DNA of 64,000 bases from Paracholeplasma morum. Its GTDB lineage: Bacteria; Bacillota_I; Bacilli_A; Acholeplasmatales; UBA5453. Within the stretch, counting starts at the first letter, position 1; every line of letters begins with the position of its first letter. The stretch is taken from contig NZ_JAFBBG010000001.1 of the NCBI RefSeq assembly GCF_016907055.1, forward strand, positions 1 through 64,000. Direction: 5' to 3'. Of this stretch, positions 43,988 to 53,265 are shown in pieces. The position numbers were made by a program, and so were the translations under genes. The notes below the pieces were generated by a model. The model worked only from the letters and a program-made list of their open reading frames with translations, was not told the DNA's origin and did no database searches.

Positions 43988-44723
43988 TTTTGCCCACATC
44001 CTTATACACGCCAAGAGGGAATTCTGGAACCATATTATCAGTAACCCATTTCATGGCTTCAGCTGCCCCCATACCCCAGTTAACTGGACAGGTTGATAAC
44101 ACCTCTATCATTGTGAATCCGCGGCCTTCTAATTGATATTGAAAAGCTTTTTTGATTGATTTTTTAACTTTATTAACACTTTGTGCCCCAGTCAACGAAA
44201 CCCTTTCAACATAGGCAACGCCTTCTAAATGTTGAAGCATCTCAGATACCTTAATAGGATATCCTTGAGTTTTCGGGTCTCTTCCAGTTTGTGAAGTCGT
44301 TGTTTTTTGACCTACCAAAGTGGTTGGAGCCATTTGTCCACCTGTCATGCCATAGGTTGCGTTATTTGCGAAGATTACAGTAATGTTTTCACCACGGTTA
44401 GCCGCATGAATGGTTTCTGCGATTCCAATAGATGCTAAATCACCATCTCCTTGATAGGTAAACACCACATTATCTGGCAAGACGCGTTTAATACCTGTTG
44501 CGGTTGCACAAGCTCTGCCATGTGGGGCTTGTTGCATATCACAGTTGAAGTATTCATAAGAATATACGGAGCATCCTACAGAAGCAATCCCAACAGTTTT
44601 TTCTAAAATACCTAGTTCAACCATGACTTCTGCGACAATTTTGTGCAAAATACCGTGAGTACAGCCAGGACAATAGTGAGTTTTTTTATCTGTTAGACCA
44701 GTTGTCTTTTCGTATCTAATCAT
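43980..44723 (-). CDS. 2-oxoacid:ferredoxin oxidoreductase, beta (TPP-binding) subunit (VorA/KorB-like)
   Basis: The product has 247 residues from ATG 44723 (ATGA overlap with alpha). CPGCTHGILHKIVAE (about 22) and GRACATATGIKR, QGDGDLASIG (TPP-Mg2+ motif GDGD, about 92-105), NATYGMTGGQMAPTT and CPVNWG are the TPP-subunit signatures. It binds thiamine diphosphate and couples decarboxylation to Fe-S clusters. Cysteine pairs near the start (CPGC) and further down hold the cluster. Confidence 0.9.
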   Translation of the reverse strand: MIRYEKTTGLTDKKTHYCPGCTHGILHKIVAEVMVELGILEKTVGIASVGCSVYSYEYFNCDMQQAPHGRACATATGIKRVLPDNVVFTYQGDGDLASIGIAETIHAANRGENITVIFANNATYGMTGGQMAPTTLVGQKTTTSQTGRDPKTQGYPIKVSEMLQHLEGVAYVERVSLTGAQSVNKVKKSIKKAFQYQLEGRGFTMIEVLSTCPVNWGMGAAEAMKWVTDNMVPEFPLGVYKDVGKND

Positions 44724-45787
44724 TCTCTCACCCACTTTTTAAAGTTTATGATGGCATCACGAATTTCTGTTGGATCGATGACAACACCACCGGTTCTACC
44801 ATAAAATGCCACTTCGAATCTGCCCTTGTTCGCAATTTCAACGTCATCCACCATTTGGCCTAAGGACATTTCGGTTACAAGTATGCCTTTACAAGTATTT
44901 GGAATAAGATCAAATGCTTTTTTAGGAAATGGCCATACCGTAATAGGTCTAATCATGCCTACATTAATGCCAGCATCTTTAAGCATTTCAATGGCACTTC
45001 TAGCGATACGAGCCGTTGTCCCATAGGCAACGATAACGTAATCTGGATTGTCCATATTAATGAGTTCGTAACGAGCCTCATGTTGTTTCATTAGATCATA
45101 TTTCGCTTTAAGTTTTAAGTTATGTTCTTCTAAGGCTTGAGGGTCTAAGAATAAACTAGAGATAACATTTCTACCTGGATGGTTTTGTGTTCCAGTGGTT
45201 GCCCAAGGTTTAGATACCATGTCTCTTGTTGGCACTGGTTTATCCAAATCTACGGATTCCATCATTTGACCAATTAACCCATCGACCAATATCATTACAG
45301 GGTTTCGATATTGATCTGCAATATCAAACCCTTCTTTAATACTGTCTACGGTTTCTTGAATCGATTCCGGCGCAATTACCAATAAGTGATAATCCCCGTT
45401 TCCACCTCCGCGTGTTGCCTGATAGTAATCGGCTTGAGATGGCTGAATACCACCTAGTCCTGGTCCACCTCTCATAACAGAAACAATTAAACACGGCAAT
45501 TCTGCCCCAGCAATATAAGAAATCGCTTCTTGTTTTAAAGCAATCCCTACACTAGAACTCGAAGTCATTACACGTTTTCCTGCACCAGCTGCGCCATAAA
45601 CCATGTTGATGGCTGCTACTTCAGATTCAGCTTGTAAAAACACTTTCCCAGCTTCTGGTAAGTATTTCGATAAGTACTCAGGCACTTCATTTTGTGGTGT
45701 TATTGGGTATCCGAAAAACGCATCAACACCTGCTTTAACAGCAGCTAAAGCGATGGCTTCATTTCCTTTTATTAGTTTCTTAGACAT
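44720..45787 (-). CDS. vorB: 2-oxoacid:ferredoxin oxidoreductase, alpha subunit (VorB, 3-methyl-2-oxobutanoate type)
   Basis: The product has 355 residues. GNEAIALAAVKAGVDAFFGYPITPQNEVPEYL, SVGIALKQEAISY, MRGGPGLGGIQPSQADYYQ and GGNGDYHLLVIAPES are the signatures of VorB-type alpha subunits. VorB handles 2-oxo-isovalerate and the other branched-chain 2-oxoacids; related KorA acts on 2-oxoglutarate. The neighbouring leucine dehydrogenase favours the branched-chain reading. It overlaps the ferredoxin-like gene by 8 bp and the beta gene by 4 bp. Confidence 0.88.
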   Translation of the reverse strand: MSKKLIKGNEAIALAAVKAGVDAFFGYPITPQNEVPEYLSKYLPEAGKVFLQAESEVAAINMVYGAAGAGKRVMTSSSSVGIALKQEAISYIAGAELPCLIVSVMRGGPGLGGIQPSQADYYQATRGGGNGDYHLLVIAPESIQETVDSIKEGFDIADQYRNPVMILVDGLIGQMMESVDLDKPVPTRDMVSKPWATTGTQNHPGRNVISSLFLDPQALEEHNLKLKAKYDLMKQHEARYELINMDNPDYVIVAYGTTARIARSAIEMLKDAGINVGMIRPITVWPFPKKAFDLIPNTCKGILVTEMSLGQMVDDVEIANKGRFEVAFYGRTGGVVIDPTEIRDAIINFKKWVRE

Positions 45788-46004
45788 CTCTCGTTTCCAC
45801 CTTAATGACAGAATCTGGGCAAATCATTGCGCAAAATGCACAACCAATACATTTATCAATATCAGTGACATCTACTAGTTGATAACCCGATTGGTTTATT
45901 CTTGTTGTAGACATTTCTAGTATTTTGACTGGACAGTTATTTACACATAACTCACAGCCCTTACAAAACTCATTGTTAAAATCCAAAGAGTAATACTTTT
46001 TCAA
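45780..46004 (-). CDS. 2-oxoacid:ferredoxin oxidoreductase, delta subunit (2[4Fe-4S] ferredoxin)
   Basis: The product has 74 residues and two [4Fe-4S] motifs, FCKGCELCVNNCP and KCIGCAFCAMICP, i.e. two CxxCxxCxxxCP sets. Such small proteins are the delta subunit (VorD/KorD) passing electrons out to ferredoxin. It starts 11 bp after leucine dehydrogenase and overlaps vorB by 8 bp. AGGAGGAACC precedes it. Confidence 0.9.
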   Translation of the reverse strand: MKKYYSLDFNNEFCKGCELCVNNCPVKILEMSTTRINQSGYQLVDVTDIDKCIGCAFCAMICPDSVIKVETRDV

Positions 46005-46015
46005 AGGGGTTCCTC

Positions 46016-47095
46016 CTATCTTGGAATATAGTTATCGTGTAAATTCTTAATAGTCTGAATACGTTTTTTAGCAAATACTTTTGCTGCTAATTGTGTGTGA
46101 ATGTTCTCTTGTTCAGAGATTTGATAGATTTCCAATAAACGATCATATATCAACTTAATGTCAGCCAATACTTTTTCTTTTGGCTGATTCATTAACTCAT
46201 AATACACGTTAATGAGTCCACCTGCATTTATGACAAAGTCTGGGGCATATAAAATACCTCTTTCTTTGATCATATTTCCATGTGTATCTTCATCTAATAA
46301 GACATTGTTCGCTGTACCAGCGATGATTTTAGCTTTAATTTGAGGAATGGTATCTGAATTTAAGACGCCACCTAAAGCACACGGTGACAATACATCAACA
46401 TCTAGACCAAATAATTTGTCTGGATCAACAAATTCTACTTCTGGATGTTCTTGTTTCATACGTTCTATGTGTTTTGGATTTATTTCTGAAAAATAGATTT
46501 TTTTAGCATTTTCTTCTAATAAGTACTCGGTTAAATAATAGCCAGTTTGTCCTGCTCCTTGTATCGCAAATGTATACTTAGAAATATCTTCACAACCGAA
46601 TTTCTGTTTTAATGCTGACTTAATGCCATAAAAAGCACCTAGCGCAGTAATTGGAGATGGGTTGCCTGATTTGCCTTCAAGACCTACAACATAATCAGTT
46701 TCCATGTGGATATAGTTCATATCTTTAGTGTTTGTGTTTACGTCTTCTGCCGTAATGTATCTACCATTTAATGATTGAACATATCTTCCAAGTGCTCTAA
46801 AATAGGCTTCACTTTTGACTTTGGTTGCATCACCGATTAAAACCGTTTTGCCACCACCAAGATTCAACCCTGCAGCTGCGGCTTTATAAGTCATACCTCT
46901 TGCTAGTCTCAAACAGTCAAGAACAGCATCATCTTCTGACTCATAATTCCATAATCTAGTACCACCAAGGGCTGGCCCTAATGTTGTATTATGAATCACT
47001 GTTACCCCTTTTAAACCTGTCGTACGATCGTAAAAATAAACCACTTGTTCAAACTCATGCTTTGCCATGTAATCAAATACTTTAAAATCACTCAT
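46016..47095 (-). CDS. leucine (branched-chain amino acid) dehydrogenase
   Basis: The product has 359 residues from MSDFKVF; AAGGGAG precedes the ATG at 47095. The N-terminal catalytic domain carries TTLGPALGGTR and AAAAGLNLGGGKTVL (Lys catalysis), and GRYITAEDVNT. The Rossmann domain has AIQGAGQTGYYL. Near the C-terminus are CALGGVLN and DFVINAGGLINV. It deaminates leucine, isoleucine and valine to 2-oxoacids with NAD+. It heads the operon with the VOR subunits, giving a complete route from amino acid to acyl-CoA, useful for branched fatty acid precursors or ATP (inference). Confidence 0.92.
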   Translation of the reverse strand: MSDFKVFDYMAKHEFEQVVYFYDRTTGLKGVTVIHNTTLGPALGGTRLWNYESEDDAVLDCLRLARGMTYKAAAAGLNLGGGKTVLIGDATKVKSEAYFRALGRYVQSLNGRYITAEDVNTNTKDMNYIHMETDYVVGLEGKSGNPSPITALGAFYGIKSALKQKFGCEDISKYTFAIQGAGQTGYYLTEYLLEENAKKIYFSEINPKHIERMKQEHPEVEFVDPDKLFGLDVDVLSPCALGGVLNSDTIPQIKAKIIAGTANNVLLDEDTHGNMIKERGILYAPDFVINAGGLINVYYELMNQPKEKVLADIKLIYDRLLEIYQISEQENIHTQLAAKVFAKKRIQTIKNLHDNYIPR

Positions 47096-47114
47096 ATTAT
47101 TCTCCCTTCGCAAA

Positions 47115-47139
47115 TAAAAGCGTTTACATTTGTATTATA
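47115..47139 (-). promoter_or_regulatory. leucine dehydrogenase promoter with a cre-like site
   Basis: On the minus strand TGT-TATAAT is an extended -10 (47139-47134 for TATAAT). TAAAAGCGTTTACA (plus strand, 47115-47128) matches the CcpA consensus TGWNANCGNTNWCA with one mismatch and covers the expected start point. It would repress the operon when sugar is plentiful. No CcpA gene is in this window. Confidence 0.45.
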
Positions 47140-47225
47140 ACATAAGTTATAACGCTTCTCTTAGTGGTTTTTATCTTATTCAAAAAATTTACACATAGAA
47201 TATTTTTATACATCTTTATAATCAA

Positions 47226-47265
47226 ATAAAGTCCATTTTCGTTGTTATACGAAATTGGACTTTAC
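47226..47265 (-). terminator. terminator-like hairpin after the 142-residue membrane protein gene
   Basis: AAAGTCCA and TGGACTTT with inner TTTTCGT/ACGAAAT pair over about 15 bp around a 6-nt loop (47227-47264), followed on the minus strand by ATTTG. It could be a bidirectional spacer. Confidence 0.55.
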
Positions 47266-47278
47266 AAAAAGATATATC

Positions 47279-47707
47279 TTATGCGTTTTTCTTAGAAAAT
47301 ATCGTCTTAAAGAAATCTACATTCACAATAAAGACAAATGGTAATAAATAGACAGACGCCGCCAATACAGATTCGAAATATTCTGTGAAAGCAACCAGTT
47401 CAGCAGGGGTAAAACCTACTTTAATAACGAAATAATACATATCAATTCCTAGCGTGATAAAAGGGCCATCAGGTTTACTAGTGAAGAACACGATGCTATA
47501 CCAAATGAAATACCCAACTTGACTCCCTAAGGCAATATCATTTGGTTTATCCTTTGAGATTACTATGAATACCACATTAAACACAATCATTGATAGTAAG
47601 AATGGATAGGGTCCATTAATGCCATCTAAAAGTAGAAATTGAATCAACTGTAGCAAGTAAAATACTGAAAATAGACTATAAAGTACTAAATGAATATTTT
47701 TTCTCAT
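47279..47707 (-). CDS. small integral membrane protein of unknown function
   Basis: The product has 142 residues with four predicted helices (about 5-25, 32-50, 60-80 and 112-132). I recognise no motif and no signature of transport. ATG 47707 follows AGGAGGG. It lies 27 bp downstream of the GGDEF gene and may be co-transcribed with the two c-di-GMP genes, but the proteins share no motif. Confidence 0.5.
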   Translation of the reverse strand: MRKNIHLVLYSLFSVFYLLQLIQFLLLDGINGPYPFLLSMIVFNVVFIVISKDKPNDIALGSQVGYFIWYSIVFFTSKPDGPFITLGIDMYYFVIKVGFTPAELVAFTEYFESVLAASVYLLPFVFIVNVDFFKTIFSKKNA

Positions 47708-47734
47708 ATCATCCCTCCTACTTCTATTTTACAA

Positions 47735-49111
47735 CTATTCGATGCTAAAGAGGTCGTATTTCTTCTCTTGGTTCCTATTTTTGTTTTTATACATCATCTT
47801 GTCTGCTTCATTAATGACAGTCATAATCTCCGAATCATACATTAAAAGACTTATCCCATAAGAGATGGCAATTGGGTAATTGGATGAGTCGTTTTCCCTA
47901 GATATCTCTGAAATAATTCTTGAGACAATCTTCTTAGCTAATACAAGATCACAATCTTCTAGGATTAAGACAAACTCATCTCCACCGAATCTAAACAACA
48001 AGTCATTTTTTCTCAAACTATCAAGGATAATCTTTGAAGTAATCTTTAATACGGTATCCCCCGCAATATGCCCAAATTGGTCATTGATTAGTTTTAAGTT
48101 ATCAAAGTCAATCATAACTAAAGAAGCGCTCCAGTTAGAATCATACATGGCATGAAAATTCTCAACATATCGATCAAAATAACTGCGAGAATAGGCTTTA
48201 GTCATCGAGTCATAATCCGCTATTTTCATAATGGCATCACTTTGAACTTTGTGTTTCTTTAATAACGTAGCCATCTTTTTGAAAACTGATGCATTCAGTA
48301 ATAAGAATGCTACTAATGTAATTGAGATAATTGTTAGCAAACTAAATTTTACGCTTGTATCAATCACACCATACAAGGCCTTACTATTAATGCTAATCGC
48401 ATAGTAGATGTTTGCATACTCAAACTTTCCTAGATAATAAAGTCTATCTCCTGTCAAGTATAGTGTGGATCCATTACTACGAATATCACTAGACTTATTT
48501 ATGATGTAATCATTATGGCTTCTTTGATTACTAAGGGCGAAGCTATACTGAGATATAAATAAACTAGACATCGATTGAGTTAAGTCATATTCCATGATTA
48601 GTCTTCCCGTCATCGATGAATCCACAGGTGAATAGATTGGATAGACGATGATTGCATTGTATTTATCTTCATTTTGAATAATGCCTATTTCATAATAATC
48701 GATTTCAAGAGAATCTAGATAATCATCATTGACTGATCCGTAGGCAATGATTGAGGTATCTCCTGATACTATTTCAGCATAAGATAGATTGGAAATATTC
48801 GACATAGTAACAGAAAAAGCCGTCTCGAATAGAGCGGTTGTTTCTTGGTTTGTGAGCTCGCCATCCTTAAAGGATCTCAATGTATTTTTGGTGTAATAGT
48901 CACTGGTTATGAGATTGGCTTTTTCATGAGCATTTTTGAAGAATGCATCAAGCGTATCTTTGTAGATTCTAGCTGTTGTACTAAAGTTCTTTTGTTTTTC
49001 ACGTTGAATCGTGCGCTGAAGTGGACTATAGATTCCAAACATTGATAAAAGGGTGAGGCCAACAGTGAAAATAACTATGATTACAATCATGCGTTTCAAT
49101 AGTTTTTCCAT
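47735..49111 (-). CDS. membrane diguanylate cyclase with extracellular sensor domain
   Basis: The product has 458 residues. Two membrane helices (about 10-32 and 255-275) bracket an extracellular domain of about 220 residues, probably of Cache/CHASE type. The GGDEF domain (about 295-450) has an intact FRFGGDEFVLI motif, and RKND five residues upstream matches the inhibitory RxxD site. It should make c-di-GMP with product feedback. It lies 14 bp after the HD-GYP gene, so the synthase and hydrolase of one messenger are in one operon. Confidence 0.85.
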   Translation of the reverse strand: MEKLLKRMIVIIVIFTVGLTLLSMFGIYSPLQRTIQREKQKNFSTTARIYKDTLDAFFKNAHEKANLITSDYYTKNTLRSFKDGELTNQETTALFETAFSVTMSNISNLSYAEIVSGDTSIIAYGSVNDDYLDSLEIDYYEIGIIQNEDKYNAIIVYPIYSPVDSSMTGRLIMEYDLTQSMSSLFISQYSFALSNQRSHNDYIINKSSDIRSNGSTLYLTGDRLYYLGKFEYANIYYAISINSKALYGVIDTSVKFSLLTIISITLVAFLLLNASVFKKMATLLKKHKVQSDAIMKIADYDSMTKAYSRSYFDRYVENFHAMYDSNWSASLVMIDFDNLKLINDQFGHIAGDTVLKITSKIILDSLRKNDLLFRFGGDEFVLILEDCDLVLAKKIVSRIISEISRENDSSNYPIAISYGISLLMYDSEIMTVINEADKMMYKNKNRNQEKKYDLFSIE

Positions 49112-49124
49112 AAAAGCACCTCAT

Positions 49125-51287
49125 TTATGCAAATATGCCGATAAATGCCTCGACGATATCTGGATCAAACTGTGTACCTGAACATTTCTTTATTTCTAAT
49201 ATCGCCTCTTCATGACTTCTTGCTTTGCGATAAGGTCTATCTTGAGTTATCGCATCATAAGTATCAATGACTGAGATGATTCTTGAAATCAATGGAATTT
49301 CCTTGCCTTTTAACCCATCAGGATACCCTGTGCCATCAAATCTTTCATGATGTGAGAGTATGCCTTCTGCGATGGATTTGAGATCAATGCTGCTCATTGC
49401 TATTTGATATCCGATGGAAGGGTGGGTTTTCATTATTTTCCACTCTTCATCTGTTAATTTCCCTGGTTTATTGATGATATTTGATGGAACGCCCACTTTA
49501 CCAATATCATGAAGCAAAGCGAGTAGATATAAATCATCCATCGTGTTTTGTTTTAAGCCTAACTTATCGCCAACTTGGAGTGCAATACTGCCCATTCGCT
49601 CCATGTGATCTTGTGTTTCTTGCGAGTTTGCCATCATCGTTGCTTTTATAGATGACAATGAATCGCGATTATTTTGAGCTCTGGCAATCAGCTTTCTTCT
49701 ATGCATGTAATCCTCAGCTGACTTAATAATGGTTTGCATGTCCTCTGAATCATTCACTTTAGTTTCAAATCCCATTGAAACCGAGAGTTGAAAGTCTTTT
49801 ATATCAGACTTATAGATAAACTGTTTGGCATCTTCCTGGATGTTTATCATGACTTCATAGGTGTTAGAAGCTTCGCTATGAGGTAGTATTAATGAAAACT
49901 CATCTCCACCAGATCTAGCTACAACCACACCATCTTTTTCGTATTTTTTTAAGACATTAGCAAACTCTTCAATGACTTTATCGCCAAATTGTCTTCCAAA
50001 AACATCATTGATAAATTTCATGCCATCTAAGTCCGCTACCATGATTCCGATTGGGTATCTAGCTTCCTCAACATATTTATTTAGCATATGGTCGAAATAT
50101 AACCTGTTTTTAAGTCCAGACAATCGGTCATGATACATTAAGTGCTCAATCTCTATGTCTTTTTGACGACGCTTATCTAAATCAATAATGATCCCTTCAA
50201 TGGCAACGACTTCATTACTTTGACTATAAATTGGTTTACCTTTTTCGTAAACCCATTTTGATTTTCCTTCTTTAGTTACAATCATATACTCTTTCTCAAA
50301 CTCATTACCAGTTTGAATTGAGTTTTGCCAATCGGTCCAAATTTCTTGTTGATAGTCTTGATGAACGATTCGGGAATAATTAAATGGCGCTTCGTTTTCC
50401 ATTTCAAGTTTAGTATAACCTGTTAACTCATATACCCCATGAGACACAAATGTAATTGTTCTCGATTCATCTGGAAGCGATTGATAAATTAGACCTGGTA
50501 AATGATTTAATGCAATAGATTTGATGTCTTCGGATATTTTAAGTTGGTTTTCTAATTCTTTTTCTTTACTGACATCTTGGAAAGACATCACATAGCCTAT
50601 GGTAGCATTCCCTTTAGTTCTTCTAGTGACACTAAACGTAACATCAATCCACGTCCCATCACTCTTAATGAACTTCGTGGTTTGATTGTAAAATGGCACC
50701 CTATCGAGCAAAGCACTGAACTTTGATCTGATTATGTTTTTTAAATGTGCAAACAATAAATTGAAAATATTAACGCCAATAACACTAGACTCAGAAATAT
50801 AGCCTAGAATAGACAATGCGCTTTGATTTAGTGAGACAACTTTGTGTTCTTGGGACACAACCATAATGCCTTCTGCAATCGAATTCATAATCAAATGATG
50901 CTCTTCTTGTAAATGTTTATAGGCATCTTCAAAAGGTTCGCATTGCTCTGCCACTAACACAAACTCATTTCCTTTGTGTCCAATGATATTCACTTTAAAC
51001 GTTTGCTCAAATTGCTTATGATAATAGTTAAACTCTTTTAAGTCCTTCTTGGATACCTCAAAAATCTGTTCGATGAAACCATCTACTTCTTTTGGGTCTT
51101 TGTGCTTTAAACTCTTCATGCTTTGTCCAATTAGTTCTGATTCAGATGTTCTCAACAGGTTATAAAATGCCTGATTAGCCTCTAAATAACGGTAATCAAT
51201 TGGTTTATCTTCAGAATAGACCATTTCGCATCTAGCGTAGGCTATCTGACACTCGTTAATAATTCTTTCAAATACGAAATCATCCAC
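49125..51287 (-). CDS. PAS-PAS-PAS-GGDEF-HD-GYP signalling protein
   Basis: The product has 720 residues, soluble. About three PAS units (1-120, 125-245 and 255-370) are followed by a GGDEF domain (about 375-530, ARSGGDEFSLI) and a HD-GYP domain (about 545-720) with LLHDIGK, HHERFDGTGYPDGLKG and DTYDAIT. HD-GYP hydrolyses c-di-GMP and GGDEF makes it, so the net activity depends on signal. The I-site RxxD is not present. It is the first gene of the pair with the membrane cyclase. Confidence 0.88.
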   Translation of the reverse strand: MDDFVFERIINECQIAYARCEMVYSEDKPIDYRYLEANQAFYNLLRTSESELIGQSMKSLKHKDPKEVDGFIEQIFEVSKKDLKEFNYYHKQFEQTFKVNIIGHKGNEFVLVAEQCEPFEDAYKHLQEEHHLIMNSIAEGIMVVSQEHKVVSLNQSALSILGYISESSVIGVNIFNLLFAHLKNIIRSKFSALLDRVPFYNQTTKFIKSDGTWIDVTFSVTRRTKGNATIGYVMSFQDVSKEKELENQLKISEDIKSIALNHLPGLIYQSLPDESRTITFVSHGVYELTGYTKLEMENEAPFNYSRIVHQDYQQEIWTDWQNSIQTGNEFEKEYMIVTKEGKSKWVYEKGKPIYSQSNEVVAIEGIIIDLDKRRQKDIEIEHLMYHDRLSGLKNRLYFDHMLNKYVEEARYPIGIMVADLDGMKFINDVFGRQFGDKVIEEFANVLKKYEKDGVVVARSGGDEFSLILPHSEASNTYEVMINIQEDAKQFIYKSDIKDFQLSVSMGFETKVNDSEDMQTIIKSAEDYMHRRKLIARAQNNRDSLSSIKATMMANSQETQDHMERMGSIALQVGDKLGLKQNTMDDLYLLALLHDIGKVGVPSNIINKPGKLTDEEWKIMKTHPSIGYQIAMSSIDLKSIAEGILSHHERFDGTGYPDGLKGKEIPLISRIISVIDTYDAITQDRPYRKARSHEEAILEIKKCSGTQFDPDIVEAFIGIFA

Positions 51288-51438
51288 TATATTGATCCTC
51301 TTTATCCTATATTGTAGTCTAACAAATTCATTATAAGTTAAACAAAGCGTTTTTACAACATGAATTTCTTTAATATGGCTTTGTTATCTATCGAAATCCA
51401 TTTGTTTTTGGTAAAATAGAGATGGAGGATTTATCTAT

Positions 51439-51939
51439 ATGAGAGCACTTTTCTGTCCACATTGTGGAACAAGACTGACTGAAAAACGGATCGGCGATGA
51501 AGGCCTCGTCCCTTATTGTGATTCTTGTAAAAAGCCAATATTCGAATCATCTAGTGTATGTATTTTGACCATGGTTATCAATGAACTAAATGAAGTAGCT
51601 TTGCTGAAACAAAATTATGTTTCTAAAGATTTTTATGTGTTTGTTGCTGGATATTACAAACCAGGTGAATCTGCAGAAGATACCGTTAAACGTGAAGTGT
51701 TTGAAGAAATTGGTCAAACCGTTAATGAGTTGAAGTTCATAAAGAGTGAATACCATGAACGATTGGATACTTTGTTTTTATTGTATGTTTCAAAAGTCAT
51801 CAAAGAACCCTTTGTGTTATCTTTTGAAGTGGATGATGCTTTTTGGGTGAAATTGCCTTTAGATGAATCATTACTTAATCAAAAAGGAGTGGCTTTAATG
51901 TTATATAAAGCCTATTTATCTTATGATGAGACTCGATAA
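51439..51939 (+). CDS. Nudix hydrolase with N-terminal zinc ribbon (NudC/NADH pyrophosphatase-like)
   Basis: The product has 166 residues. A zinc ribbon (FCPHCGTRL at about 5-13 with YCDSCKKPI at 31-39) precedes the Nudix box, GYYKPGESAEDTVKREVFEE with IGQTV at about 72-97. The order is that of NADH pyrophosphatase (NudC), but it is shorter and lacks the C-terminal SQPWPFPxS motif, so NADH specificity is uncertain. GGAGG lies 9 nt before the ATG. Its stop overlaps the pseudouridine synthase gene. Confidence 0.8.
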   Translation: MRALFCPHCGTRLTEKRIGDEGLVPYCDSCKKPIFESSSVCILTMVINELNEVALLKQNYVSKDFYVFVAGYYKPGESAEDTVKREVFEEIGQTVNELKFIKSEYHERLDTLFLLYVSKVIKEPFVLSFEVDDAFWVKLPLDESLLNQKGVALMLYKAYLSYDETR

Positions 51940-52639
51940 ATACCTTGCCCATGCTGGTTATGGCACACGTACTGAAGTAAAACAACTTATAAAAAAAGGC
52001 CTTGTAAGTGTAAATGGTGAAATTATACTAAAAGAAGACAAAAAGATTGATGAGGCGTTAGACGAAATCCTATTAGAAGGCTCTTTAACCAATTACAGAC
52101 AATATGTCTATTTAATGTTACATAAACCTGATGGCGTCATCAGCTCGAACTATGACCCTTACCATAAAACTACAAAGTCTTTATTGGTAGGCTATGAAGC
52201 CTTTCAAACATTTCCAGTAGGAAGACTAGACATTGATACTGAAGGTCTTCTAATCGTGACCAATGATGGTCTATTAGCACATCAACTCTTATCGCCTAGA
52301 TACCATGTTGAGAAAACCTATTATGTCGAATTTGAAGGCGACTATAAACAAATCTACCAATCTTTATTTGAGACTGGAATAACGTTAGACGATGGGTATT
52401 TATGCATGCCTTCAAAAATAGAAAAACTTGAAGGTAACAAGGCTTACTTAACCATCAAAGAAGGTAAGTTTCATCAAGTCAAAAGAATGTTTCAAAGTTT
52501 AGACATGAAAGTAACCTATTTAAAGAGGGTGACCTTTGGGCCAATCAAACTGGATGAAACACTAAAAAAGGGGTCCTTTAGAGAATTAACTCTTGAAGAA
52601 GTTAACTTACTAAGAGCATCCTGCAATAAACCGATTTAA
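51923..52639 (+). CDS. RsuA/RluB-family 16S/23S rRNA pseudouridine synthase
   Basis: The product has 238 residues. An S4 domain (about 2-60, RLDKYLAHAGYGTRTEVKQLI) precedes the catalytic domain: GRLDIDTEGLLIVTNDG, VGLAVGR type VGRLDID and EGKFHQVKRMFQ at about 180. The catalytic Asp is in the LDIDT triad. It starts with ATGATG inside the upstream stop region (17 bp overlap), with no ribosome site of its own, so it is translated by coupling to the Nudix gene. Confidence 0.85.
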   Translation: MMRLDKYLAHAGYGTRTEVKQLIKKGLVSVNGEIILKEDKKIDEALDEILLEGSLTNYRQYVYLMLHKPDGVISSNYDPYHKTTKSLLVGYEAFQTFPVGRLDIDTEGLLIVTNDGLLAHQLLSPRYHVEKTYYVEFEGDYKQIYQSLFETGITLDDGYLCMPSKIEKLEGNKAYLTIKEGKFHQVKRMFQSLDMKVTYLKRVTFGPIKLDETLKKGSFRELTLEEVNLLRASCNKPI

Positions 52640-52699
52640 CCAAATTATTACAAATTAAATAATCTCTTATGTTACAATTATATAAGGTGGGTGAGACAC

Positions 52700-53263
52700 A
52701 TGTGGGATAACTTTATACACATATTAACAGTGACTTCAATTTGGGAACTGTTGTTGATTTTTTTAGCAAAAATTATAGAAGTATCAATAGGTACAATGCG
52801 CATTATTTTAATCTCAAAAGGATACCGTAAGTTAGGAACTATACTTGCGTTAATCGAGATTATCTTATGGGTATTTATTGCCAGCGGAGTCATAACTGGA
52901 ATAAGTGAATCGCCTATGAAGGGTATTGTTTATAGCTTTGGATTTGCTGCTGGGGTTTTTGTTGGATCACTTATAGAACAAAAACTTGCCTTTGGTAAAG
53001 TTCAAATTCAAACGATTACAGATTTCGGTCATGGGAAGAAAATTGCGAATCATCTAAGGAATCTAGGGTATGGTGTTACAACCATTGATGCCATTGGGAA
53101 AGATGAGAAACGAATGGTGTTAATCACATTTGCGAATCGTAAGAGCGTTGTCTCAGTCATTGACAGCATCAGAGAAATACACCCAAATGCAATGGTTGTG
53201 TCCAATGACATATCCAATGTAACTGGTGGCTACATTATGCCACTTAGAAAACTTTTCAAATAA
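52700..53263 (+). CDS. UPF0316/DUF2179 membrane protein (DUF5698-YitT-like)
   Basis: The product has about 187 residues from MWDNF, where GGTGGGTG precedes the ATG. Three membrane helices (about 12-32, 38-60 and 65-85) and the motif LAKIIEVSIGTMRIILISKGYR identify the UPF0316 family. The C-terminal half is a DUF2179 soluble domain (VTTIDAIGKDEKRMVLITF). The role of the family is unknown. A terminator follows. The start is set by the ribosome site; GTG 52691 is an alternative three codons earlier. Confidence 0.8.
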   Translation: MWDNFIHILTVTSIWELLLIFLAKIIEVSIGTMRIILISKGYRKLGTILALIEIILWVFIASGVITGISESPMKGIVYSFGFAAGVFVGSLIEQKLAFGKVQIQTITDFGHGKKIANHLRNLGYGVTTIDAIGKDEKRMVLITFANRKSVVSVIDSIREIHPNAMVVSNDISNVTGGYIMPLRKLFK

Positions 53264-53265
53264 CC

